The translations under genes were made by a program, and so were the position numbers. The notes beneath the pieces were generated by a model. That model had not been told where the DNA came from and made no database searches. It saw only the letters and a program-made list of their open reading frames with translations. This document shows, piece after piece, positions 1-6,042 of a stretch of DNA of 25,475 bases (position 1 is its first letter; every line of letters begins with the position of its first letter). The stretch is from a virus: the IMG/VR virus record IMGVR_UViG_3300042509_000398, positions 1-25,475 of that record. One strand, 5' to 3'.

Positions 1-104
1 TCGTTATCCATTACCCACATAGCGTACTTCCATTTAGCTCCATTGACTGCATCTTGGAACTCCTCTTGCTCATCAGGTAGGTTGTATTCAAGTGTTGCTT
101 TCAT
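1..104 (-). CDS. Small conserved phage protein, 3' part missing (window edge)
   Basis: An ATG at 104-102 opens a frame that runs off the left end of the window after 34 codons. It begins MKATLEYNLPDEQEEFQDAV and contains a Trp-rich stretch, WKYAMWVMDN. I recall similar short proteins in Bacteroidota phages near recombination genes, but no function is known to me. The start forms an ATGA overlap with the stop of the gene before it, so the two are probably translationally coupled. The C-terminus cannot be seen. Confidence 0.72.
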   Translation of the reverse strand, partial: MKATLEYNLPDEQEEFQDAVNGAKWKYAMWVMDN

Positions 105-403
105 TTCTCTTTTGTGTTAAAGACTGTTTTGTTTTCCTGTGGGTAGTAGGTATAACCATTCGTACTATCCTGTAGATTTTCTTGATTGGTGTTAAAGGTT
201 TCGTTGTAGTAAGTTTCGCCCATCCATTGCACAAGACCTTCTTCATTGTAATCCCAACCTTGTTTAACTGCATTCTCAATCTCCTCCTTGTGCATTGCTT
301 TGGCTTGTTCAAAGCTCATCTTAACAGCCTCAAGTAAATCACCATCGTGTTCAAAGTGTGACTTAAGGTTGTTGTAAATCCATTCAATACTGCTCTGTTT
401 CAT
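101..403 (-). CDS. Hypothetical protein, 100 aa, paralogue-like to the gene at 4276-4488
   Basis: The frame starts at an ATG that overlaps the previous stop as ATGA and ends in another ATGA with the next gene. It therefore sits in a tightly coupled run of small genes. The N-terminus (MKQSSIEWIYNNL, then EQAKAMHKEEIENAV) resembles that of the gene at 4276-4488 (MKKTAVEWL, then EQEQIEDAHIEG), so both probably belong to one small phage family. The rest is acidic and rich in Asn and Tyr. No catalytic motif, signal peptide or membrane segment is visible. Function unknown. Confidence 0.75.
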   Translation of the reverse strand: MKQSSIEWIYNNLKSHFEHDGDLLEAVKMSFEQAKAMHKEEIENAVKQGWDYNEEGLVQWMGETYYNETFNTNQENLQDSTNGYTYYPQENKTVFNTKEK

Positions 404-564
404 TTCTCGTTTGTTTTAAAGGTTTCATTTAATAGTTCTGCTAACTCTTGGGCATCTTCACCGATAGAGCCAATCTTCTCGCCATCTACGAACACATCGT
501 ATCCGTAGGTGTCACAGCATCCATCACCGCAGGTGTGGTTGTAGTGTTCAAGTGTTATTTTCAT
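400..564 (-). CDS. Small Cys-rich hypothetical protein, 54 aa
   Basis: The ATG at 564-562 opens a 54-residue frame starting MKITLEHYNHTCGDGCCDTY and ending NETFKTNEK. Its stop overlaps the next start as ATGA, which supports it as a real gene. Three cysteines and two histidines within the first 17 residues (HYNHTCGDGCC) could bind a metal ion, but this is not a recognised zinc-finger spacing. The remainder is acidic. Function unknown. The 70 bases between this gene and the exonuclease gene hold no clear signal. Confidence 0.68.
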   Translation of the reverse strand: MKITLEHYNHTCGDGCCDTYGYDVFVDGEKIGSIGEDAQELAELLNETFKTNEK

Positions 565-634
565 TTTAATTTACTCTCGTTCGTGAATCAAGGGCAATCG
601 TTACGCTTGACTTTAATGGGTCGAATTCGACTCC

Positions 635-1405
635 TTATAGTTCTCCGAAGATTGTGTACGAGTCAATGTCCTCACCCAAGATGAAGAACTGCTTGTACAA
701 TTCAATTGCCTCAAGCGTTTTTCTTTCGCCTTCTGCTACGAATTCAGGGGTGATGGAGTAGATACCTACATCAAGACTCGCCTTATCAATAGCGATGAAG
801 TAGAACTTGTCAATCGGCACACCAAACAAGCGAGTGTAGATGAACGCCTGTACATCGTAGCCGTACTTCTTTGCAGAGTATGGGAACGCCCGTAGGTCGG
901 TGGTGGTCTTTAGGTCAGCCAAGAAGCCATCAGCGATGATGTCTGCCTTTGCACGGAAGGGCATCCCGCCAATGGTTCCAATCGCAGGTTGCTCAAACTC
1001 GCAGCCCTCAATCATTGACAGGAAGTACTCGTTCCGGAGCAGGGCATCAGCGATCCGTTGAGCCTCATCAAACTCCTTGCGGGTGCATAAGTTGCGTTCG
1101 CCTTTTGCTTCTTGCCAAGCCTTTGCGTTTTTGCTTTGCACCTCAATCACGTTGTACTCCTCAACCCGGTGCGGCTCAAGAGCCATCAGGTGTACGAGCC
1201 TACCTACGGCAAAGGCATCCGAATCTTGGCTGCCGTACTTGGTGACGTAGTGGTAGGTCTTGGGTGAGGTTAATAAAAGTTTACAAGCTGAAGATGACAG
1301 GGCATTCTTTGATAGGTTGCCGTAGTAGAAGTCATCATCGTGCATCTTGGATTTGATGGTTTCAATATCCCAAGTGCTGCCGTCAAGTAGTTCTATGATT
1401 TTCAT
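635..1405 (-). CDS. RecE/RecB-like PD-(D/E)XK exonuclease
   Basis: A 256-aa protein with the motifs of the PD-(D/E)XK exonuclease group that includes exodeoxyribonuclease VIII-like phage proteins. Visible are a GRLVH motif near residues 68-72 (the GxxxH-type motif I), then E138, then D155 in RAKAD. D164 and K166 lie in ADLKTT, and a YGYDVQAFIY segment near 181-190 matches the QxxxY motif of RecB-type nucleases. Such enzymes resect double-stranded DNA ends for phage recombination. No obvious single-strand annealing partner lies in this window, but the SSB-like and RusA-like proteins belong to the same module. The gene has its own promoter-like sequence and an ACCAATC leader just upstream. Confidence 0.87.
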   Translation of the reverse strand: MKIIELLDGSTWDIETIKSKMHDDDFYYGNLSKNALSSSACKLLLTSPKTYHYVTKYGSQDSDAFAVGRLVHLMALEPHRVEEYNVIEVQSKNAKAWQEAKGERNLCTRKEFDEAQRIADALLRNEYFLSMIEGCEFEQPAIGTIGGMPFRAKADIIADGFLADLKTTTDLRAFPYSAKKYGYDVQAFIYTRLFGVPIDKFYFIAIDKASLDVGIYSITPEFVAEGERKTLEAIELYKQFFILGEDIDSYTIFGEL

Positions 1406-1419
1406 TCGATTGGTTTTGT

Positions 1420-1453
1420 TAAAGATAGTAAATTTTTAGTAACGCTCGTCAAA
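1420..1453 (-). promoter_or_regulatory. Promoter for the exonuclease gene
   Basis: On the minus strand a TATCTTTA box (1420-1427) matches seven of eight positions of TAnnTTTG. A TTTG (1450-1453) lies 22 bases upstream. The box ends 14 bases before the ATG at 1405, and the intervening leader holds ACCAATCG. The spacing is slightly long for the Bacteroidota consensus. Confidence 0.5.
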
Positions 1454-1618
1454 GAACTGCTGCTCGGACTTGCCTGAATCGTGCTGCACCTTGCCTGTGA
1501 AGTAAGCTGATTCAAGTTGAGTACGTTCAATGTGGAGGTACATCTCTTTGATGTCATCGCTAAACTCGGGATGATATTCAAAGAACAGGGTCATTGCGGA
1601 TTTGATTTTAGTATTCAT
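1436..1618 (-). CDS. Hypothetical protein, 60 aa
   Basis: The frame is open further upstream, but the extended N-terminus is Arg/Pro-rich and antisense-like within the preceding gene. The ATG at 1618-1616 gives a compact 60-aa acidic protein beginning MNTKIKSAMTLFFEYHPEF and overlaps the upstream gene by only 11 bases. It has a hydrophobic start and several Glu/Gln-rich helices, and ends EQQFFDERY. No known domain is recognised. The exonuclease promoter overlaps its last codons. Confidence 0.62.
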   Translation of the reverse strand: MNTKIKSAMTLFFEYHPEFSDDIKEMYLHIERTQLESAYFTGKVQHDSGKSEQQFFDERY

Positions 1619-1922
1619 CTGCTGCGACTTGTGTTGCCCAATTGATCCACTTGTAGTACAACTGCATATCCATCTTCGAAGGTGGATTGCTAATGTGCGA
1701 GGTTGGGTAGCTCGTGGTATTGGTATAGCCATCCTCGTTGTAGGATTCTTCCTTGTACTCAATGATCATCTCATAGGTGTACATCTTCATTGGTGATTCG
1801 TAGCCAAGCCATTCCGCAAGGTATTCCTGATCGGTTCCTGCTTCTACGGCGTCCCAATAAGCCTTCGGCATCTCGTGAGAGTCCTCGAGCCACATCTGAA
1901 GGTCGTCAATCTCAAAAATCAT
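1608..1922 (-). CDS. Hypothetical acidic protein, 104 aa
   Basis: An ATG that overlaps the stop of a 30-aa membrane peptide as ATGA opens a 104-residue frame. The protein is strongly acidic and aromatic-rich (MIFEIDDLQMWLEDSHEMP at the start, many Tyr and Trp) and has no membrane segment. It ends 11 bases inside the next gene. Small acidic early proteins are common in phages and often interact with host proteins, but nothing in this sequence identifies a target. Function unknown. Confidence 0.65.
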   Translation of the reverse strand: MIFEIDDLQMWLEDSHEMPKAYWDAVEAGTDQEYLAEWLGYESPMKMYTYEMIIEYKEESYNEDGYTNTTSYPTSHISNPPSKMDMQLYYKWINWATQVAADEY

Positions 1923-2011
1923 ATTCCAAGAAGTTCAAGAGTCCATAAGTAAGCCCATACAATCACGAATGTCGTGATGGTTGTGGCGATGAAAGAAAGT
2001 ATGTTTTTCAT
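1919..2011 (-). CDS. Single-span membrane peptide, 30 aa
   Basis: The ATG at 2011-2009 lies 23 bases downstream of a good TAnnTTTG promoter box and directly after the leader motif ACCAATCAGA. It opens a 30-residue frame (MKNILSFIATTITTFVIVWA and ten more residues). The peptide is almost wholly a hydrophobic helix with one N-terminal lysine, so it should sit in the inner membrane. Its stop overlaps the next start as ATGA. Promoter, leader and coupling together support a real gene despite its size. Function unknown. Confidence 0.62.
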   Translation of the reverse strand: MKNILSFIATTITTFVIVWAYLWTLELLGI

Positions 2012-2034
2012 TCTGATTGGTTTTAAATGATACC

Positions 2035-2064
2035 CAAATGTACACAAAGCATTGACACCCACAA
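2035..2064 (-). promoter_or_regulatory. Bacteroidota-type promoter
   Basis: On the minus strand TTG (2062-2064), 19 bases, then TACATTTG (2035-2042) fit the TTG-N19-TAnnTTTG consensus of Bacteroidota housekeeping promoters. It lies just downstream of a terminator and 23 bases before the ATG at 2011. This is the best promoter match in the window. Confidence 0.78.
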
Positions 2065-2095
2065 CACTATGAGTGAAATTGAATATCTATTGCAT

Positions 2096-2119
2096 AAAAA
2101 AGAGGGCTACTTGCCCTCT
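2096..2119 (-). terminator. Intrinsic terminator overlapping a stop codon
   Basis: On the minus strand GAGGGC, a five-base loop (AAGTA) and GCCCTC are followed by six T. The stem includes the last codons and the TAG stop of the gene at 2107-2244. It closes the long operon that begins with the ATPase gene. Confidence 0.85.
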
Positions 2120-2244
2120 CTCCATTGCGTGTAGCAGATTGCTACTGCTTGATCGTTGTCAGGGTACTCTCCTGCGATGGCTTGCACACATCGTTGGATG
2201 TAGTCCGACTGCTTCTCTCCTGCGTTAGGTGTTGGAATTGGCAT
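2107..2244 (-). CDS. Small protein with a QAVAICYTQW-type motif, 45 aa
   Basis: The frame is open upstream, but the ATG at 2244-2242 gives a compact 45-aa protein starting MPIPTPNAGEKQSDYIQRC, which overlaps the preceding gene by 20 bases. The pattern 'KQSDYIQRC... EYPDNDQAVAICYTQW' is a short motif I know from free-standing small proteins, and from ends of virion proteins, in many phages. It has two conserved Cys and a terminal Trp. Its role is not known to me. The transcription terminator of the operon is built into its last codons. Confidence 0.68.
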   Translation of the reverse strand: MPIPTPNAGEKQSDYIQRCVQAIAGEYPDNDQAVAICYTQWREGK

Positions 2245-2866
2245 AGTGTAGGTATAAGTTGATTTGATTGAATAGCTGCTCCCTGTCCACGATACCATTC
2301 TTGTCATAGTAGACGTAAACGTAGGGTGCATATTTTTCCTTGTACTGCTCATTCTTGATCCGGTGCTGCTCCTTTGCCCGCTGCTGATAGGGAGTGTTCA
2401 TCATCCGATACGATTCAGGCTTGATCTGAAGGCCAAGCAGAAGCGTTTTGTTGAAGAACATCTCCGCATCGATGCAGTAATTGTGATCGACCTCAAATGT
2501 GGTACGTGCAAAATGCGCATCGGGGAATGCGTAGTTCAGCTCCTCAATGGTCATCAGCTCCTTCGCAAAGCCATTCCACGTCTGACCTATGACACGATGG
2601 AAGATGTACTTCTTGATCGTCAGATCCTCAAGTTCGGGAAGTCGCTTCTTGAGTTCTTGGAATACCACCTTCAAACCATCCCAACCCTGCACCTCTTGGT
2701 AGTACTGTTCCCATCCTTCGGGCGTTGGGTTGGTTGTGGTTTGGTGGTAGTCCGACACCAACCGCACACATTCGCCAACGTATGTCTTGTAAAAAAACGG
2801 ATTGATCTTGGCGTTCTTGTTTAACGCCTTGAAGGTATCGTTGGGAATGTCGATGGTGTAGATCAT
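2225..2866 (-). CDS. MjaI-like PD-(D/E)XK restriction-type endonuclease (tentative)
   Basis: The start at 2866 gives 213 aa and a TGATG junction with the upstream stop; the longer frame adds an unlikely Arg-rich leader. Residues about 80-155 resemble the core of MjaI-family type II restriction enzymes: DLTIKKYIFHRVIGQTWNGF, then EVD (125-127), a conserved ID with D133, and QIKPESY with Q147 and K149. In the MjaI family the equivalent region contains an ESKGID motif and an IKP-x-SY motif. D133 with Q147-I-K149 would form a PD-(D/E)XK-like metal site. No methyltransferase is seen nearby. The assignment rests on remembered family motifs; otherwise it is a hypothetical early protein. Confidence 0.55.
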   Translation of the reverse strand: MIYTIDIPNDTFKALNKNAKINPFFYKTYVGECVRLVSDYHQTTTNPTPEGWEQYYQEVQGWDGLKVVFQELKKRLPELEDLTIKKYIFHRVIGQTWNGFAKELMTIEELNYAFPDAHFARTTFEVDHNYCIDAEMFFNKTLLLGLQIKPESYRMMNTPYQQRAKEQHRIKNEQYKEKYAPYVYVYYDKNGIVDREQLFNQINLYLHYANSNT

Positions 2867-3273
2867 CAATAGGCGTTGTAAACCGTGACGAGTTCCTGAA
2901 GTCGGCCTCGCATACACGAACCGCAGTTGGTTGCCTGCACGTTGTCGTGAAATACTCGGTTGTAGATTTTATTCAATTCAGTCTGCTCAAACGCAGTCAC
3001 GACATTGCGATCCTTCATCGTGCCAATGAATTCGTATTCGGCTTGAGTCAAGCACTCCGGCTTGCGCCAACGCCAAATCTGATTGAGACGCTCCTTGCGA
3101 GCATCACATCCGCAGTCGATACCTGTGGTCTCGCTGAACCAATCAACCGCTGCCTTGATTCCGGTGGCGGTGGTGATCTTCTCTACCGTGTCTCCTAAAC
3201 CGCTACTCTTGCGAGGCTTCCTTCCACGCTTGGTAGGTTCCGCTGCATTCTGATTGGATTCGTTCTCTTGCAT
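2866..3273 (-). CDS. Conserved phage protein with CGCDARKERLN and CGSC motifs
   Basis: A 135-aa protein with a basic, flexible N-terminus (KRGRKPRKSSG) followed by an amphipathic helical segment. It has CGC near residues 54-56 in a CGCDARKERLN motif, a further Cys in PECLT, and CGSC near 117-120. The paired Cys motifs could make a zinc site. I recall this family next to sigma-like factors and replication genes in Bacteroidota phages and prophages, but no function is established to my knowledge. The ATG at 3273 makes it overlap the sigma-like gene by 71 bases in another frame; no later ATG keeps the conserved part. Confidence 0.75.
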   Translation of the reverse strand: MQENESNQNAAEPTKRGRKPRKSSGLGDTVEKITTATGIKAAVDWFSETTGIDCGCDARKERLNQIWRWRKPECLTQAEYEFIGTMKDRNVVTAFEQTELNKIYNRVFHDNVQATNCGSCMRGRLQELVTVYNAY

Positions 3274-3739
3274 TTTTTAAAGTGTTGAAAATTGAACGTG
3301 CTGATATTTTTGTTTTCGATGCGAGTGTGCGCATACTCATATCGGTGTTATGGTACAGGTCAAAGATCTTGCGATCGTACCAATGCCACTCCTCCGTGTT
3401 CTCCCAAATCTCATCGTAGAGTTCGACAATGGCTTCTTCCGCCTGCTGATTGGTATCTTCGAAGATCAGCTCATCTTCAAGTTGGCTTACGTCTACAAAC
3501 TCGATTCGGCTCTTGGCCTTCATCAAAGTGGCGTACATATTCCGGAGCGTAACGTACACGAAAAAGGTGTTCACCTCTTGCTCGTTGTACATTATTTTTT
3601 CGGGTTCTTCTATGTACTTGTAGAGCCGAACGTACATCTCCTGAACGATGTCATTGGCAAGGTCTTGGTCTGCACCAAAACTCTTTACCATCCGAATCCA
3701 ATCGGTGTGTCGTTCAGCGAGTACGTTTAGGAGTTCCAA
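3203..3739 (-). CDS. Phage RNA polymerase sigma-70-family factor (ECF-like)
   Basis: A 178-aa protein with the two-domain layout of an ECF-like sigma factor. Region 2 (about residues 20-70) contains DLANDIVQEMYVRLYKY, the typical D-x-VQE-x-F/Y-x-R/K-L/I-Y pattern. Region 4 (about 120-161) contains DRKIFDLYHNTDMSMRTLA and ISARSIFNTLKNARERI, a plausible helix-turn-helix. The start chosen is TTG at 3739, because the nearest ATG (residue 17) would cut off the first helix. It overlaps the upstream 49-aa gene by 13 bases. Such phage factors redirect host RNA polymerase, often to late genes. A DNA-binding regulator without sigma activity is an alternative. Confidence 0.78.
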   Translation of the reverse strand: MELLNVLAERHTDWIRMVKSFGADQDLANDIVQEMYVRLYKYIEEPEKIMYNEQEVNTFFVYVTLRNMYATLMKAKSRIEFVDVSQLEDELIFEDTNQQAEEAIVELYDEIWENTEEWHWYDRKIFDLYHNTDMSMRTLASKTKISARSIFNTLKNARERIQSECSGTYQAWKEASQE

Positions 3740-3876
3740 GATAGTTCGAGGATAACTATGCCGAGGGCAACCTGTACCTGTTGGATGGTTTCTTCTTCGT
3801 CAAGGTAGTCGGTCTTTGACCAATTCACACCAACAACCAAGCCGTAGATAGGGTAAATGCCAACATTAAAATTCAT
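3727..3876 (-). CDS. Small conserved phage protein, 49 aa
   Basis: The ATG at 3876-3874 opens a 49-residue frame starting MNFNVGIYPIYGLVVGVNWS, followed by an acidic linker and a hydrophobic C-terminal stretch (VALGIVILELSW). I recall this 'GIYPxYGLVVGVN' pattern in small proteins of Bacteroidota phages. The two hydrophobic parts may associate with the membrane or form a small alpha/beta fold. It overlaps the DnaA-like gene by 11 bases upstream and the sigma-like gene by 13 bases downstream, so all three are probably co-translated. Function unknown. Confidence 0.7.
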   Translation of the reverse strand: MNFNVGIYPIYGLVVGVNWSKTDYLDEEETIQQVQVALGIVILELSWNS

Positions 3877-4279
3877 CAAATGTCTTTTTCAGGGTTAAAT
3901 ATAGCTCTTTATATTTAATTAACTCCGTTACAATATCATTAAGCCTTTTGATTTCATCCTCAAGAGACTTAATATCTACCGCATCCAATACCTCAATTGG
4001 GTACTCATCACGGATCTCACAGGCTACTTTGTACGCCCATCGGTAGTCCTTATAATTCAGACGTGACTTGTGTTCCTTTTGGGCGTGGACTACGGATGAA
4101 TGGTCACGGTCAAGGATTGAACCAAGCTCCATCAGCGTTGCCTTGTGTCGGTAGGCATTGATGAATGCGCCTCTTGCGAGTGTGTATTCTCTTTTGCGTG
4201 TGTCCTTGTCATCAAGTCCAAGACGTGCCATCAGAGCGTTCTTTGCTCGCTTCATTTGTTGTAGTTCAAAAGCTCTCAT
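3866..4279 (-). CDS. DnaA domain-IV-like DNA-binding protein
   Basis: A 137-aa protein. Residues about 30-75 resemble the C-terminal DNA-binding domain of DnaA: a helical segment with ARGAFINAYRHKATLMELG, then RDHSSVVHA at 58-66. That closely matches the DnaA signature RDHTTVxHA, whose residues contact the DnaA box. The AAA+ ATPase domain of DnaA is absent. The C-terminal half (about 90-137) is charged and probably a coiled coil, which would allow dimers. It could bind the phage origin, act as a replication initiator or helper, or titrate DnaA boxes. The start overlaps the upstream stop as ATGA. Confidence 0.82.
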   Translation of the reverse strand: MRAFELQQMKRAKNALMARLGLDDKDTRKREYTLARGAFINAYRHKATLMELGSILDRDHSSVVHAQKEHKSRLNYKDYRWAYKVACEIRDEYPIEVLDAVDIKSLEDEIKRLNDIVTELIKYKELYLTLKKTFDEF

Positions 4280-4488
4280 TGCTTGTTGTATGTTTTTTTG
4301 TAGTATGCTTCTGCTTGGTCATTAGTCCATTGAGTATGTGGATATTCATCAAACACTCTTTGTCCCTCAATATGTGCATCTTCAATCTGCTCCTGCTCAA
4401 TTCTTATTGCCTCTTTAATATCAAGTGGTGTGATTGTACCCTGCATATCCCACATATTAACAAGCCATTCTACTGCCGTCTTTTTCAT
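4276..4488 (-). CDS. Hypothetical protein, 70 aa, paralogue-like to the gene at 101-403
   Basis: Two ATGs are available. The one at 4488 makes an ATGA overlap with the previous stop and leaves MKKTAVEWLVNMWDMQG at the N-terminus, like MKQSSIEWI in the gene at 101-403, so it is preferred over the one at 4494. A following helix contains EQEQIEDAHIEGQRVFDEY. This N-terminal pattern recurs in small Bacteroidota phage proteins of unknown role. The start of the DnaA-like gene overlaps its stop. Confidence 0.75.
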   Translation of the reverse strand: MKKTAVEWLVNMWDMQGTITPLDIKEAIRIEQEQIEDAHIEGQRVFDEYPHTQWTNDQAEAYYKKTYNKQ

Positions 4489-4715
4489 TTGCATTTGCAG
4501 AGTGTTGCTCTGCCCTCTTTTTTGGTTTCTATTATTTTGGTGATTGGTACTTCGAAGTGCTTGTGGTCGGATAGCCTCTTGAACTTAAACCAAGAACACC
4601 ACTCCACAAGTTTATCTTGGTAGTCTTGGATGATTTGGTAGTCCAAGCAGATGTAGTCAACGCCATCTACCCTAAAGCATTCATACTGTTGGAATGGAGA
4701 AAATATCTGCTTCAT
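4485..4715 (-). CDS. Hypothetical protein, 76 aa
   Basis: A 76-aa frame held between two ATGA overlaps. It begins MKQIFSPFQQYECFRVDGVD, has many aromatic residues and five Cys, and ends with a basic CKCK tail. There is no membrane segment and no recognised motif. The tight coupling shows it is translated with the operon. Function unknown. Confidence 0.7.
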   Translation of the reverse strand: MKQIFSPFQQYECFRVDGVDYICLDYQIIQDYQDKLVEWCSWFKFKRLSDHKHFEVPITKIIETKKEGRATLCKCK

Positions 4716-5023
4716 AGATTGTCCTCAATTATGCGTTGCAAGCGTTCTATCTCCATCACCATCTCCTCGTTGTTGATTCGGAGTTGAGCGTTGGCAAGCA
4801 TTACCTCGTTCAGCTTGCGGTTGGCAAACAATCGGTAGTCAATAAACTGCTGAAGGAGTTGGTCTGCGTTATGGCAGTTCATCACGTGATCAAGGAGTTC
4901 ATCCTGTATCTCACGCCCTTTGGATTTGTCTGCTGCTTGATGGGCAAGCCAAATTGCCGTGCCGGATAGCATCAATTGCTTCTCCCTGATGTACAGGTCG
5001 TGGAGTTCTTCAGAAGGGTACAT
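4712..5023 (-). CDS. Hypothetical coiled-coil protein, 103 aa
   Basis: A 103-aa, mostly helical protein directly downstream of the ATPase gene, overlapping it by 14 bases. Residues about 72-103 (starting LNEVMLANAQLRINNEEMV) show a leucine/isoleucine heptad pattern and probably form a coiled coil. A His/Cys-containing segment (LLDHVMNCHNADQ) lies in the middle. Its position right after a helicase-like ATPase is compatible with a helper or loader role, but there is no sequence evidence for that. Confidence 0.7.
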   Translation of the reverse strand: MYPSEELHDLYIREKQLMLSGTAIWLAHQAADKSKGREIQDELLDHVMNCHNADQLLQQFIDYRLFANRKLNEVMLANAQLRINNEEMVMEIERLQRIIEDNL

Positions 5024-5954
5024 CGTCAGGATTGATTAGTTCAACGGGTTCATCGCTCTTTTGCGTCAACAAATTACGCCCATTTATCTTAAACCCTACG
5101 TTACCAATCATTGATTGCATAACAAGTGGTGTGTCAAGTGGAGTTACCCTTCCTCCTGTTTCCATCTCCTTGACCTTGCGCACGTGGATGTGGGTGTATA
5201 TCCAATCTTGAGGATCCTGTGAGTACCTGTGAATAATCACTACGGCATCAGCCCTGTTGCCCCACTTGCCGCCACCTTCGATATCCGAGGTCATCGGAGG
5301 CATCGGCATCCCCTCATACGGATGTCCTTTGTAGTGTACCCTGCGCATTGCCTCCGTTACGGGGTGGGTGTTTACGATCGTGGTGACGTTGTTCTTGTGG
5401 GCAAACACCCGAATCGCTGATGCTACCTCGTAGTGGTACTCGTGCATCCCTGTCTTGCCAAGTTTCTTTTGGTCGGTGGTCAGCGAGTTGTATGGGTCAA
5501 TCAAAGCGCCTGTGTAGTCCCATTCGTTCTTGATGGACTCCATCACCTCAATGAGGTCAAAGGCGTTGAATAGCCTGTTGCCGTCAATGAACTGAAAGTA
5601 CTCGTTGATCCAATCGAGCTTCCGGAACATCGTCAGCTCATCAATGCCCTGAATGGGTTTGCACACCATAAACTCAATGAGCTTGCGCTTGAGCGATGCG
5701 ACCTCGTTCTCTGCCGAGTAGATCAACCACTTCTTTCCCTGATTGTACGACTGCAAAAGCATCAGGTACATCAGCGTGTGGGTCTTGCCTACGTTGGCGT
5801 GGCCTGTGACAACAATGAACTCACCATCCTTGAAGCGGATGTACTCATCAAGTTCGTAGACACCGAGCTTGCCTGTGTCAAAGTATTTGCCCTTCAACGC
5901 CCTTTGAAGGTAGGGAAGCGATGCTTCGTTTGGAAGTAAGTCGGGATGTTTCAT
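5010..5954 (-). CDS. RecA-fold ATPase, DnaB-like replicative helicase or RepA-like
   Basis: A 314-aa protein of the RecA/DnaB-like P-loop family. Walker A is GHANVGKT at residues 51-58, Walker B is ALIDPYN near 150-156, and NTHP near 195-198 fits the polar sensor motif of DnaB-like helicases. An SAENE motif follows the second strand. There is no DnaB N-terminal domain, so it resembles short phage or plasmid helicases. The frame is open 24 codons further upstream, but that part crosses a terminator and a promoter. The ATG at 5954 lies 16 bases after the -7 box and is the likely start. The last residues, NPDDVPF, look like the SSB C-terminal tip. It is the first gene of its operon. Confidence 0.85.
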   Translation of the reverse strand: MKHPDLLPNEASLPYLQRALKGKYFDTGKLGVYELDEYIRFKDGEFIVVTGHANVGKTHTLMYLMLLQSYNQGKKWLIYSAENEVASLKRKLIEFMVCKPIQGIDELTMFRKLDWINEYFQFIDGNRLFNAFDLIEVMESIKNEWDYTGALIDPYNSLTTDQKKLGKTGMHEYHYEVASAIRVFAHKNNVTTIVNTHPVTEAMRRVHYKGHPYEGMPMPPMTSDIEGGGKWGNRADAVVIIHRYSQDPQDWIYTHIHVRKVKEMETGGRVTPLDTPLVMQSMIGNVGFKINGRNLLTQKSDEPVELINPDDVPF

Positions 5955-5970
5955 ATTCTGATTGGTCTGA

Positions 5971-5978
5971 CAAATATA
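5971..5978 (-). promoter_or_regulatory. -7 box of the ATPase operon promoter
   Basis: On the minus strand TATATTTG fits TAnnTTTG exactly and ends 16 bases before the ATG at 5954. No TTG is visible at the usual distance upstream; that region is the T-tract of the preceding terminator. The call rests on the box, its position after a terminator and the shared leader. Confidence 0.6.
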
Positions 5979-5994
5979 GACAAGTATTCCAAAT

Positions 5995-6017
5995 AAAAAA
6001 GCCTCCCGAAGGAGGCT
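5995..6017 (-). terminator. Intrinsic terminator after the SSB-like gene
   Basis: On the minus strand AGCCTCC, a TTCG loop and GGAGGCT are followed by a T-tract. The C-UUCG-G closure is a very stable tetraloop. It ends the transcript of the SSB-like gene just before the ATPase promoter. Confidence 0.92.
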
Positions 6018-6042
6018 CTTGCGCAACGTCCGAAGAAACCAA

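Noticed and set aside
5955-6026. Upstream extension of the ATPase gene by 24 codons
   Set aside because: The extension passes through a terminator stem and a promoter box, so it cannot be part of the normal transcript start; ATG 5954 fits better.
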